Part shown: piece by piece, positions 17,321 through 25,360 of the stretch
Position numbering within the stretch: position 1 is the first letter of the stretch
Layout: each line of letters begins with the position of its first letter
Position numbers and translations under genes: made by a program
Notes under the pieces: generated by a model
Told to the model about the DNA's origin: nothing
The model's database searches: none
What the model saw: the letters and a program-made list of their open reading frames with translations, nothing else
Assembly (NCBI RefSeq): GCF_000383855.1
Contig: NZ_KB912877.1
Span: 1,646,616 to 1,710,615, forward strand
DNA length: 64,000 nt
Direction of reading: 5' to 3'
Source: Methylobacter marinus A45
GTDB lineage: Bacteria > Pseudomonadota > Gammaproteobacteria > Methylococcales > Methylomonadaceae

Positions 17321-18373
17321 ATGAGTGAACGTAGTGCATGGGTGGACTATGCAAAGGCCATTGGCGTGTTTTTGCTCGTGTATGGCCATGTGGCCAGAGG
17401 CGTGTTCCATGCAGGGATTCAGATCGATGAAAAACTGTACAGGCTGACCGATAGCATCATTTACAGCTTTCACATGCCTTTATTTTTTTTCCTATCGGGC
17501 CTTTTTTTTTGCGGCTCACTGAACAAGAGAGGGCCGACAGGAGTATTCGCCAGCAAGGTTGATACGATCGTCTATCCCTATCTGTTATGGTCTATCTTGC
17601 AAGGCACCCTGGAAGCCTATTTGTCTTCCTATACCAATAGCAATATCAGCTATTCGGATGTGTTTGCCTTGTTGTGGCAGCCAAGAGCGCAATTCTGGTT
17701 TCTTTATGCGCTATTCATGATCTTTACCCTGGCGACGCTGGTTTTCAGTAAGGCGCCGGACAAACTTGCGCTGCCGGTCTTTGCCGCATCCATATGCGCT
17801 TATATTTTTCAGACCGACATACCGTCAGCATTTCATCTCAATTTCATCACCAACAATTTTGTGTTTTTTGTTTTCGGCATATTGCTGCGCAGGTGGTCCG
17901 AATCAGACTGGCTGGCGTCAAAATACCTGTTGCTGGCTGCCTTCACCGGATTCATTGGCTCTCAATACCTGTTCCATGGGTTACTCGGCCTGTCATATGT
18001 CCATAAAGGCGGATTGTCTTTATGGGTGGCCCTGGCATCCATATTGTTCATAGTGGCCCTGTCCAAAAACCTGGCGAAAAAGCCGGCCGCCTGGTTCAGG
18101 CTGATCGGTTCGTCGTCAATGGCCATATACCTGATGCATATATTGGCCGGCAGCGGCACACGCATCATGCTGATGGATATTTTCAATATCAATTCGGGTT
18201 CAGTTCATCTGGCGGCCGGTTGTGTTATAGGCATAGCGGCGCCTTTGCTGGTTGCACGGTTAATCAGCCGCTACAGGATTCCTTTTGTGTTTTCGCTGCC
18301 CATCAGCCGGTTCACGTATGACTGCTACAGCCGATTGTTCAGGAAAAATGCCGGAGCATCCGTGCCGGATTGA
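17321..18373 (+). CDS. Acyltransferase 3 family membrane protein
   Basis: 350 residues with about ten hydrophobic segments. The N-terminal signature RSAWVDYAKAIGVFLLVYGHVARG contains the conserved Asp and the His of acyltransferase 3 proteins, and SFHMPLFFFLSGLFF is the second typical block. Members move acetyl or succinyl groups onto sugars of lipopolysaccharide, glucans, Nod factors or exopolysaccharide in the inner membrane. The target cannot be read from sequence. GGAGAG lies seven bases before the ATG. No polysaccharide cluster surrounds it; the gene stands alone after a 275-bp gap that contains a CCGGAC / GTCCGG hairpin. Confidence 0.9.
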   Translation: MSERSAWVDYAKAIGVFLLVYGHVARGVFHAGIQIDEKLYRLTDSIIYSFHMPLFFFLSGLFFCGSLNKRGPTGVFASKVDTIVYPYLLWSILQGTLEAYLSSYTNSNISYSDVFALLWQPRAQFWFLYALFMIFTLATLVFSKAPDKLALPVFAASICAYIFQTDIPSAFHLNFITNNFVFFVFGILLRRWSESDWLASKYLLLAAFTGFIGSQYLFHGLLGLSYVHKGGLSLWVALASILFIVALSKNLAKKPAAWFRLIGSSSMAIYLMHILAGSGTRIMLMDIFNINSGSVHLAAGCVIGIAAPLLVARLISRYRIPFVFSLPISRFTYDCYSRLFRKNAGASVPD

Positions 18374-18512
18374 TCAGAAAGCGCATCAATTATCACCCAT
18401 CCGGATCAGACAATGCATGGCGCCCGACATAACACGTTAGAAAAGCGCGGCATCGATAGCCGCGAATCAAGCGGCGACAGACAGACAAACATTCAGCTCC
18501 GGTTCTTTGTGA

Positions 18513-18540
18513 TTGACATCTGTTTCGCGTTTGCTAGCAT
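18513..18540 (+). promoter_or_regulatory. Sigma-70-like promoter upstream of the small secreted protein gene
   Basis: TTGACA (18513-18518), a 16-base spacer and TAGCAT (18535-18540) fit a housekeeping promoter. They lie about 90 bp before the ATG at 18630. Confidence 0.5.
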
Positions 18541-18548
18541 TCAAACTG

Positions 18549-18567
18549 AGTTGACTTTATGTCAACT
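18549..18567. promoter_or_regulatory. Inverted-repeat operator candidate
   Basis: AGTTGACTTTATGTCAACT is a perfect 7-bp inverted repeat with a 5-bp spacer. It sits just downstream of the predicted -10 box, where a repressor would overlap the transcription start. The regulator is unknown. Confidence 0.45.
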
Positions 18568-18629
18568 TGCCCAATCAAGATCCATTCAACCTGTTGGTTT
18601 TTTTCAATCTTTGAAAAAGGAAAATAACA

Positions 18630-19121
18630 ATGAAGAAATGTGCTTGTTTGTTTTTTTTCGGCTCAGTATTGGCCATTAGCACCCCGGCCATTGCCGAAAA
18701 CCGTGCCGTTAATATTTCCATCGGCAGTATTGGCGGTGAACTTGATGAGGCGGCTGTACAGACAGTTCGCCAGGTCATCGGCCATGCCGTCGCCAATCAG
18801 ACTGTCGAAAAATACCTGGTAAAGGGCCCCGGTCCCGGTTTACCCCTTCCCGTCGAAGGCAATCTATCGATATGCGCCGAAGCCGGTTCGAACACAGCTG
18901 ACGCGGAATTTGACGCCTTCATCGAACAATTGCACTCAATCAGCCCCAAGCAAGGCACTTTCTACACTATTGAACCCGCTGCAAACTGCGGCACGAATGA
19001 CAATATCGATGACACTATTTACTGCACCATGGATGCGATGCAGTGTCCCGATGGCTCCTGGGTAGGCCGCCAGCCGCCTTCCTGCGAGTTCGCCCCTTGT
19101 CCGGAAGAGAGGAAGTTTTAA
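18630..19121 (+). CDS. Small secreted Cys-rich protein of unknown function
   Basis: 163 residues. A signal peptide (MKKCACLFFFGSVLAISTPAIA) is cleaved after AIA. The middle part (AVNISIGSIGGELDEAAVQTVRQVIGHAVANQTVEKYLVKGP) looks like a small alpha/beta fold. The C-terminus CTMDAMQCPDGSWVGRQPPSCEFAPCPEE carries four cysteines in a CPDGSWVGR..P.CEF..CP pattern. I have seen this pattern repeatedly in small exported bacterial proteins without a known role. AAAGGAAAA lies before the ATG. It has its own promoter and operator candidate, and a strong hairpin follows, so it is probably a one-gene transcript. Confidence 0.8.
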   Translation: MKKCACLFFFGSVLAISTPAIAENRAVNISIGSIGGELDEAAVQTVRQVIGHAVANQTVEKYLVKGPGPGLPLPVEGNLSICAEAGSNTADAEFDAFIEQLHSISPKQGTFYTIEPAANCGTNDNIDDTIYCTMDAMQCPDGSWVGRQPPSCEFAPCPEERKF

Positions 19122-19144
19122 CGCCTTAAAAGGCGCCCTTCTCC

Positions 19145-19187
19145 GCGGTAAAAAGTCGCATCCGGCATATATCCGGCTTTTTACCGC
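19145..19187 (+). terminator. Hairpin after the Cys-rich protein gene
   Basis: GCGGTAAAAAG (19145-19155) pairs with CTTTTTACCGC (19177-19187). The stem itself supplies the T-rich side, and no T-tract follows. It lies 24 bases after the stop at 19121. Confidence 0.5.
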
Positions 19188-19283
19188 ACCCGGGTCTATC
19201 AATTAGTCCGCCTGCCGGTGGTATCGTACCCGACCGGCGGACTACAATCGCCAACGATTACCTTCGACAAGCCACTTGCCCCT

Positions 19284-19982
19284 ATGAGTTATACACTGGA
19301 CCAAATCGTACCGTGGGGACGTTCCTACGATGAATACATCAGTATGTTCGCGCTCACGAACGCTGAGCTAAAGCTCGGCATTCTCGGTTGCGGCGACGGC
19401 CCGGCCGGATTCAATGCGGAATTGACCCGGCGCGGCGGCCGCGTCATTTCAGCCGATCCGATCTACGCCTATGACGCCGCGCAAATTAAAAGCCGCATCC
19501 TGGCGACTTATGAAACCGTGATGGCGCAAACGCGACAGAACAAGGACAATTTTGTCTGGGAAACGATCTCTTCGGTTGAGGAACTCGGGCGCGTTCGCAT
19601 GTCCGCGATGGACGGGTTTCTGTCGGATTACGAAAGCGGAAAAAGCGCCGGTCGCTATATTACCGGTGAATTACCGTCTCTGCCGTTTGCAAGCGGCGAA
19701 TTCGACATGGCGCTGTGTTCACACTTCCTGTTCCTGTACAGCGAGCACTTATCGGCCGAATTTCACCTTCAGGCGCTGCAGGAGATGCTGCGCGTAGCCC
19801 GCCAGGTGAGAGTCTTTCCCTTGCTGACGCTGGCCGGAACCCGGTCCCCCCATCTGGACTTCGTCATGCAACAGCTTGCGCGCCAAGGCCTGCATGTCGA
19901 GATCAGGCGCGTCTCTTACGAATTTCAGCGGGGCGGCAATGAAATGCTGCTTATATCCGGCCCGCCGATATACGGGGCTTAA
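19284..19982 (+). CDS. SAM-dependent methyltransferase-like protein
   Basis: 232 residues from ATG 19284; a GTG 66 bases upstream is in frame but less likely. The class I nucleotide-binding loop is seen as LKLGILGCGDGPAGFNAELTRRGGRVISADPIY, where the acidic residue after strand 2 would hold the ribose of SAM. FASGEFDMALCSHFLFLYSEHLSAEFHLQALQEMLRVARQVRVFPLL gives strands 4-5. The substrate is unknown. Similar stand-alone proteins are common in cyanobacteria and proteobacteria. No neighbour suggests a pathway: the flanking genes are a secreted peptide and, convergently, a di-heme cytochrome. Confidence 0.75.
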   Translation: MSYTLDQIVPWGRSYDEYISMFALTNAELKLGILGCGDGPAGFNAELTRRGGRVISADPIYAYDAAQIKSRILATYETVMAQTRQNKDNFVWETISSVEELGRVRMSAMDGFLSDYESGKSAGRYITGELPSLPFASGEFDMALCSHFLFLYSEHLSAEFHLQALQEMLRVARQVRVFPLLTLAGTRSPHLDFVMQQLARQGLHVEIRRVSYEFQRGGNEMLLISGPPIYGA

Positions 19983-20142
19983 GGAAAGCGCCAACCCCCT
20001 CTTCGGGCCGAGTCTCCCGCCCAAGAATCGGCCCATTACAGGTTACGAAAGTGATACATGCCGGATGGCTCAATCACGCGTGACGGATTGTCCCGCTAAC
20101 CGCGACTGCATGCGGTCGCGGCGGCGAATCCAACCGTTTTGG

Positions 20143-21489
20143 CTACTTGATAAGTTGCCTCTTGGCATTATTTATATTGGCGATTGCTTTCCTGGCAAGC
20201 TTGATCCGGGATGCCGGTTTGTTTGCGGCCTCCAGGATGAAGCCGCGCGCCTTTTTCAAAAAAGTGATCGCCTTGGGATGCAGCGCGCTGTCCGAAAGCA
20301 CCTTAAGGGCATCGTCAATATCAAACACCGCGCGCTTGACCAAATCGTTGGGATGCTCCCCGGCCAGGTACTCGTTCCGGGACACCGCGCCCAGCATCGT
20401 GTTGACCTCGCGAATGTTATGCAAGACGTTAATGACCCTCAGAAACGCTGAGACGGCGATGATCTGCTCCGCGTCCAGGTTTTCAAAGTTTACCCGTTGC
20501 GCGGCCGGTGAATCGGTAAAGGCGCTGGTGTTATAAAATTCCACGGCTTCCTCAAGCGTCTTGGCTGAGTTGTTATGGAAGAATGGCGGAGTATCGGCGG
20601 CCTCCACCAGCGATGGCGTGTTGAACTCGCCGTTTCCCGGAGTGCCGGCGCCATCGTCAGGCGGATAAAACTCGCCGCTGAGATCCCTGGGTTGGTCAGG
20701 CATGTCTTCCACACCGGTGTTGAAATTTAAATTGCCGGCCTCGCTGTCGTCCAATGCATTATTCGCGCCGGCATTAACATGACAGAGCGAACACTGGCCT
20801 TCGTTTTGAAAGATATCTTGTCCTTGAAGCGCCACTTCGCTCTTAAGCGGCAGGGGCAACACCAATTCTTCCTGGCGCCCGAGAGAAAGCTGAAAGGCCT
20901 CCAGCGCATCCAGTTCTTCGTCTGTCGGCAGGCGAAAATCCACGCCCTCGCGCCGTTGCGTGGTCTTGGTGAAGTGCTGTCTCACCGCGCCCGTCGCAAA
21001 TGAACGCAACGCGCCATCACCCGGCGCGCCATCCCCGGACCAGCCCAAGCCCGTGTGCGGTTGTCCCTGGGGACTGTTCATCGAGAATTTTTGCGCGAAC
21101 ACATGCGGAACACTACGCATGGTGAATTGGTTCGGAAGATCATCGAAGCCGTCCGCATTCACCATGATGAGCCCGAATTCACGCATTAATTTAGGATTTT
21201 CGAAATTCTCCATTAATGCCGGCACATATTCCGCCACGAACAGCGGGTCATCATCCGGCAGGGTGGCGATAAACTCGGGGTCGAGGGTCAAGTTATTTTC
21301 CGCGCGATGGCAGGTTCCGCAGGTTCGGCCGTTGCCATCGAAGGTTTCGTGGAAAAATAGCTCACGCCCCTTGGCGATGAGAGGATCTCCCGAATCCTTC
21401 GGCTCCGGTGGCTCCCTGGACGCCGCCGGCGCAGAGAATATCAGCATACTGGTCAATAGGATGAACGGGTTAAGCCATAAATTCTTCAT
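20143..21489 (-). CDS. Di-heme cytochrome c of the peroxidase/MauG superfamily
   Basis: 448 residues. A signal peptide (MKNLWLNPFILLTSMLIFSAPAAS) sends it to the periplasm. Two heme c sites are present, CGTCH (57-61) and CSLCH (233-237). The peroxidase-type motif NTPSLVEAADTPPFFHNNSAKTLEEAVEFYNT lies after heme 2, where bacterial di-heme peroxidases show PYFHDG. About 80 extra C-terminal residues form a basic helical tail. Members reduce hydrogen peroxide or oxidise partner proteins. The gene lies 90 bp downstream of the copper-radical oxidase gene in the same orientation, with no visible terminator between, so the two are likely co-expressed. This cytochrome might use or remove the oxidase's peroxide. 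Confidence 0.88.
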   Translation of the reverse strand: MKNLWLNPFILLTSMLIFSAPAASREPPEPKDSGDPLIAKGRELFFHETFDGNGRTCGTCHRAENNLTLDPEFIATLPDDDPLFVAEYVPALMENFENPKLMREFGLIMVNADGFDDLPNQFTMRSVPHVFAQKFSMNSPQGQPHTGLGWSGDGAPGDGALRSFATGAVRQHFTKTTQRREGVDFRLPTDEELDALEAFQLSLGRQEELVLPLPLKSEVALQGQDIFQNEGQCSLCHVNAGANNALDDSEAGNLNFNTGVEDMPDQPRDLSGEFYPPDDGAGTPGNGEFNTPSLVEAADTPPFFHNNSAKTLEEAVEFYNTSAFTDSPAAQRVNFENLDAEQIIAVSAFLRVINVLHNIREVNTMLGAVSRNEYLAGEHPNDLVKRAVFDIDDALKVLSDSALHPKAITFLKKARGFILEAANKPASRIKLARKAIANINNAKRQLIK

Positions 21490-21579
21490 TGTTTAAATCC
21501 CTTGCAAATGCTTGTTTTTCAATACGACGCAGATGCCGCAGTCTCAAAGTCCGTGCGGCGCCCTGCGTCACAGTCAGGC

Positions 21580-24072
21580 CTATTCGTTATAGAGATTCTG
21601 TATCTCGGCGGCTGAAAGCGCGCTGTTGTATAGGCGGAGGTCGTCGAGCACGCCGTTGAAGTAGTTCGAGCCCTGATCGCGCCCCAGCCGCACACTGTCC
21701 GGATTGGTCAGGCTGGTGGCGCTGAAGGCGGAAATATCCACTTGCCCGGAAAGCGCGCCGTTGACATATAGCTTCATCGAGCCGGCCCGGTCGACGGAAA
21801 CCGCGACGTGGTACCAGGTTCCGGTAGCGGCGTTGGTTACGGCCAGTTTTTTGCTGGTCGTACCGAAGTCGATCAGCGCCGAGAGGCTATTCGTGTCATC
21901 GGTGCGGGTATGGAAACCGATATTTCCGGAGGCGCTGCTACGGTTATTGAATATGCCGGCAAAGCTTTTGAAGCCGGTGACCTTGACCCAATGGGCCACA
22001 GTGAAGTTACCGGTTGCAAAATCAATCTTGCCGGCCTCGCCGGAGGCATTTGTGCCGTTGAAAGCCGCGGCGTTGCCGATCTTGCCGGCCACCCAGGACA
22101 CATTGCCGAGCGTGGCGTTATTCGTGCCGGTCGAATCGGCGGCGGTCGTGCCGGACGTTTCATCAAAGCGCCATTGATGCGCCGGCGTAGGACCGCCGCC
22201 GCCCGATGCATTCACCGTCACGGTGATCGCTGACGAACCGGTGAGGCTGCCGCTGTCGGTCGCCGACGCGGTGATGGTATGCTTACCGGCCGTCAGTGCC
22301 GAGGTCGAGAAACTGCCGCCGCTGCCGATAGCGCCGTTTATGGACGAACTCCAGTTCAACGAAGCGGTCAGATTGCCGTCCTCGTTGTCGTTCGCCGTGC
22401 CGGTAAAGGTAATCGTAGCGCCTTCGGTGAACGTCGACCCGTTGGCCGGCTTGGAAATGGCCGTTGTCGGGGCTGAATTACCGGCAACGGTAGTGTTAAT
22501 GCGGATAATTTTAGCCTCCGACGGCACGCCGTCGGCATTCAGGAGGAACAGCATGTAATCTCCGGGCGGACAACGGTTGCTGCTCGACGGCGGCGTGATA
22601 TTCAAGCCGCCGCTCGTTTTTGAGAACGCCAGATTCTTGTTGATGCGCTGATTCATGTTCTTCGTATGCGTCACCGCGGAGAGCCGGAGCATATTTACTG
22701 TCGTGATGCTGTCGGCATCCGCCGTGCCGACGAAGAACGGCTCGCCGTATTTCACGTTCGCCGGCGCCGAACTGATGACTGGCTGCGGACCTTTGAACAG
22801 ATAGGGCGGAGAAAATATTTCGAGATTCGGATGATTGTTGCCTCCGATCACGGCCACGCGCGCGTCCGGCAAAAGTACGGCTTCGGAATGATAACCGCGA
22901 TATTCGACCGGCATGGACCAAGTGGTCCATTTGTTTGTCGCCACGTTGTAATTAATGGCCGGTTTGGGACCGTCGTTAATGTCGGTGCCGTTGGCGCTGC
23001 TGCCGCCGGTCACCAGCAATGTCGCATCCGGCAGAATGGTTATATTGTGCTGGCGACGCGCCTGCGGCATGGAAGCCACGTTTTTCCAGGCCGGTGAAGT
23101 TGCGCTCAGGTCGATCGTCTCGGCGCTCGCTACCGGTGGTTTATGCCCGCCGGTATAGATTACTTTGTCTACATCGTACATGGCGGCCGAACCGTAATTG
23201 TCGCGTCCCCCCACCTTGCGCTTGGCCACATCCGTCCATGAACCGGCGCCGGACGTGTCGAGGTAGCGCGACATGGATGTCGCCACAAACACCTTGCCGT
23301 TCGATGCCAGGAACGCCGCCGGATAAAGCGCGAGACTCATATCCGCGCCGGTAAGATCGCGCCAGGAATTGCTGTTTGCCTGCCAGACTTGAGGAATCGT
23401 GTTCCGTGTCCCGTCTTCCTTATTGCCCGACATCGTCACCACGTCGCCATTGCCCAGCGTCACCTGCGTCGGATACCAGCGGCCGCCGTTCATATCCGGC
23501 AACGCCGTGAAGGTATTCGCGACCGGATCGTAAATACTGGCGTTAGGCAGACCTAGCAAATCGGTTTCGGAACCGCTCGTGATCAGCACCCGCCCGTCGG
23601 CCATGAGCGAATGACCGCTGCAGAAAGGGGAATAACCTAACAAGGGCAGATCCGTCAGCGTGTCCGCGATCGGGTCCCAAAGAATCGGATCGTCGGTGTT
23701 CGGGTAAAACATAACCTTGCCGGTCGGCAGCAGAATGGAGTGTACCGGGCGCCACGGCAACGTGCGCACCGGCCCCCATTCGCCGACGACGGCGGGATCG
23801 GCCGCTTGAGCGACGGAAGGCGGCAGGCTGAGCCCGCTGGCCGCGAACCCTAACAGCAAGAGTGAGCAGGTTCGCGCCGAAAGGCGCCGCGTGAACGGTG
23901 CCGCCGATCGAACCTCCCGACGGCTCGCGTTCATACGTGTGGTTGGTTGAACCGGCGCATCATGCCGCGGATTTCCCGTCCATCGAGCGAATGCGGCATT
24001 CTCGACCTCAGTCTGCCTGAGGCATCCGGACATCGGCTCGAGTTGATTATCATTAGGCCTGAAATTTGTCAT
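21580..24072 (-). CDS. Secreted copper-radical oxidase (galactose/glyoxal oxidase family) with Ig-like and LamG domains
   Basis: 830 residues. After a 65-residue lead and a hydrophobic signal core (CSLLLLGFAASGLSLPPSVAQA), a seven-blade kelch propeller runs to about 420, followed by the galactose-oxidase-like DUF1929 domain (430-527). All copper ligands and the cross-link pair are visible: Cys151 (SPFCSGHS), Tyr200 (GGRWYPTQ), Tyr394-His395 (RGYHSEAVLL) and His469 (VTHTKNMNQR). These align with Cys228, Tyr272, Tyr495-His496 and His581 of fungal galactose oxidase. An Ig-like domain (535-625) and a concanavalin/LamG domain (640-830) would bind carbohydrate. The enzyme would oxidise an alcohol or aldehyde with O2 and release peroxide. 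AAGGAG eight bases before ATG 24072 supports this start despite the long pre-signal part. Confidence 0.92.
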   Translation of the reverse strand: MTNFRPNDNQLEPMSGCLRQTEVENAAFARWTGNPRHDAPVQPTTRMNASRREVRSAAPFTRRLSARTCSLLLLGFAASGLSLPPSVAQAADPAVVGEWGPVRTLPWRPVHSILLPTGKVMFYPNTDDPILWDPIADTLTDLPLLGYSPFCSGHSLMADGRVLITSGSETDLLGLPNASIYDPVANTFTALPDMNGGRWYPTQVTLGNGDVVTMSGNKEDGTRNTIPQVWQANSNSWRDLTGADMSLALYPAAFLASNGKVFVATSMSRYLDTSGAGSWTDVAKRKVGGRDNYGSAAMYDVDKVIYTGGHKPPVASAETIDLSATSPAWKNVASMPQARRQHNITILPDATLLVTGGSSANGTDINDGPKPAINYNVATNKWTTWSMPVEYRGYHSEAVLLPDARVAVIGGNNHPNLEIFSPPYLFKGPQPVISSAPANVKYGEPFFVGTADADSITTVNMLRLSAVTHTKNMNQRINKNLAFSKTSGGLNITPPSSSNRCPPGDYMLFLLNADGVPSEAKIIRINTTVAGNSAPTTAISKPANGSTFTEGATITFTGTANDNEDGNLTASLNWSSSINGAIGSGGSFSTSALTAGKHTITASATDSGSLTGSSAITVTVNASGGGGPTPAHQWRFDETSGTTAADSTGTNNATLGNVSWVAGKIGNAAAFNGTNASGEAGKIDFATGNFTVAHWVKVTGFKSFAGIFNNRSSASGNIGFHTRTDDTNSLSALIDFGTTSKKLAVTNAATGTWYHVAVSVDRAGSMKLYVNGALSGQVDISAFSATSLTNPDSVRLGRDQGSNYFNGVLDDLRLYNSALSAAEIQNLYNE

Positions 24073-24668
24073 GGCGAATACTCCTTAGTCTTTTGACGAT
24101 AGTGGTCAAGCATTTTCGGACACAGAAATAGGCTTTTTCCCTGTTTTTTAAGGTATCGTTTCCAGACCGGGCCGCCGGTTCTCGGCTTCCTGTTGCCGGA
24201 TACGCTGCGGCTCGGCAGTAATCGGCCTGCCGACCACGTCCCCTTCTGCCAAATTCGGCCTTCATCCGCATTATCCAACGGCGCGCCGCTGTTTCACTCG
24301 GATCCCTGGCTTGACAGACCTGGCTGACACTCAAGCTCCGCAAATTAAACATAGGCTTTCCAAATACGGCACACAATCAGTATGAATGCCTATTCCTTAA
24401 CTGAGATACTGAATCGCGATGTAGGCATCGCTCCCACGAACCTGGATGGATAGCGGAGGTAATTTTTAGCCGAATCCGCCCCTACCGGGGCCTGAGTCAA
24501 TTGTGCGCGTAACATCAGTTATGTAAGGCCTTATAGGCAGTTCCCATGGATTTAAGCGGAGCGATGGACTATTGCTTATCGGCCCTGTCTAACGATTTCA
24601 CCCATGTGGACGCTGGCGGCGTGCCGCCGGGCTTCCAAAATCGCTTCCCCAACTGCTGGAGGTTTACC
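24073..24668. other. Intergenic region with fragmented repeats
   Basis: It contains half of the GTGGGAGCGATGCC palindrome (24411-24438) and a lone right end GCGTAACATCAG (24507-24518) of the element family seen complete at 42068-42653. No matching left end is clear, so this may be a decayed or truncated copy. Two minus-strand frames near 24053-24376 show no domain and look spurious. Confidence 0.5.
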
Positions 24669-25352
24669 ATGAAGATTCTGATTGTGCTCACGTCCCATGA
24701 CCGGCTCGGCGATACGGGCGAGAAAACCGGGTTCTGGCTGGAGGAGTTCGCCGCGCCCTATTACCGGCTGAAGGATGCCGGCGCGACGATCACGCTGGCA
24801 TCGCCCCAAGGCGGTCAGCCGCCGCTCGACCCGAAAAGCGACTTGCCCGAAAACCAGACCGAGGCCACGCAGCGCTTCCGCTCAGACACCGCCGCGCAGG
24901 CTGAGCTTGCCGATACGAAAAAACTGGCCGACGTGTCCGTCGACGAGTTCGATGCCGTGTTCTTCCCCGGCGGACACGGCCCGATGTGGGACATGCCCGA
25001 CAACAGCGATGCCATCGCGCTGATCGAATCCTTCGTGCAAGCCGGCAAGCCGGTCGCCGCGATCTGCCATGCACCGGCCGCGCTGATCAATGTGCGCGGG
25101 AAAGAGGGCGAGTATCTGGTTAAAGGCAGGCGCGTGACCGGGTTTACCAATACCGAAGAGGAGGCGGTGGGATTGACGTCTGCCGTGCCGTTCCTGCTGG
25201 AAGACCGCCTGAAGCAGCGGGGCGGCATTTACGGCAGGGCCGACGACTGGGCGCCCCATATTGAAGTGGACGGCAAGCTCGTAACCGGCCAGAACCCGGC
25301 CTCGTCGGAGCCCGCCGCGGAAGCGTTGCTGCAGCTGCTTCGCGCGACTTGA
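24669..25352 (+). CDS. DJ-1/PfpI family protein, Hsp31/glyoxalase III-like
   Basis: 227 residues; GGAGG lies eight bases before ATG 24669. The fold is complete: MKILIVLTSHDRLGDTGEKTGFWLEEFAAPYYRLKDAGATITLASP holds the conserved Glu. FDAVFFPGGHGPMWDM and the nucleophile elbow VAAICHAPAAL (Cys133-His134) follow. The length and GFWLEEFAAPYY signature fit the Hsp31 branch, whose members convert methylglyoxal or glyoxal to hydroxy acids without cofactor or deglycate proteins. It lacks a signal peptide, unlike the DJ-1 protein at 2441-3274, and is thus cytoplasmic. It is divergent from the copper-radical oxidase gene and converges with the propeller gene, leaving only 8 bp between stops. Confidence 0.9.
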   Translation: MKILIVLTSHDRLGDTGEKTGFWLEEFAAPYYRLKDAGATITLASPQGGQPPLDPKSDLPENQTEATQRFRSDTAAQAELADTKKLADVSVDEFDAVFFPGGHGPMWDMPDNSDAIALIESFVQAGKPVAAICHAPAALINVRGKEGEYLVKGRRVTGFTNTEEEAVGLTSAVPFLLEDRLKQRGGIYGRADDWAPHIEVDGKLVTGQNPASSEPAAEALLQLLRAT

Positions 25353-25360
25353 GCCGGCGT

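Noticed and set aside
24053-24376. Minus-strand frames upstream of the copper-radical oxidase
   Set aside because: No resemblance to any family; the strong ribosome site belongs to the oxidase start at 24072.
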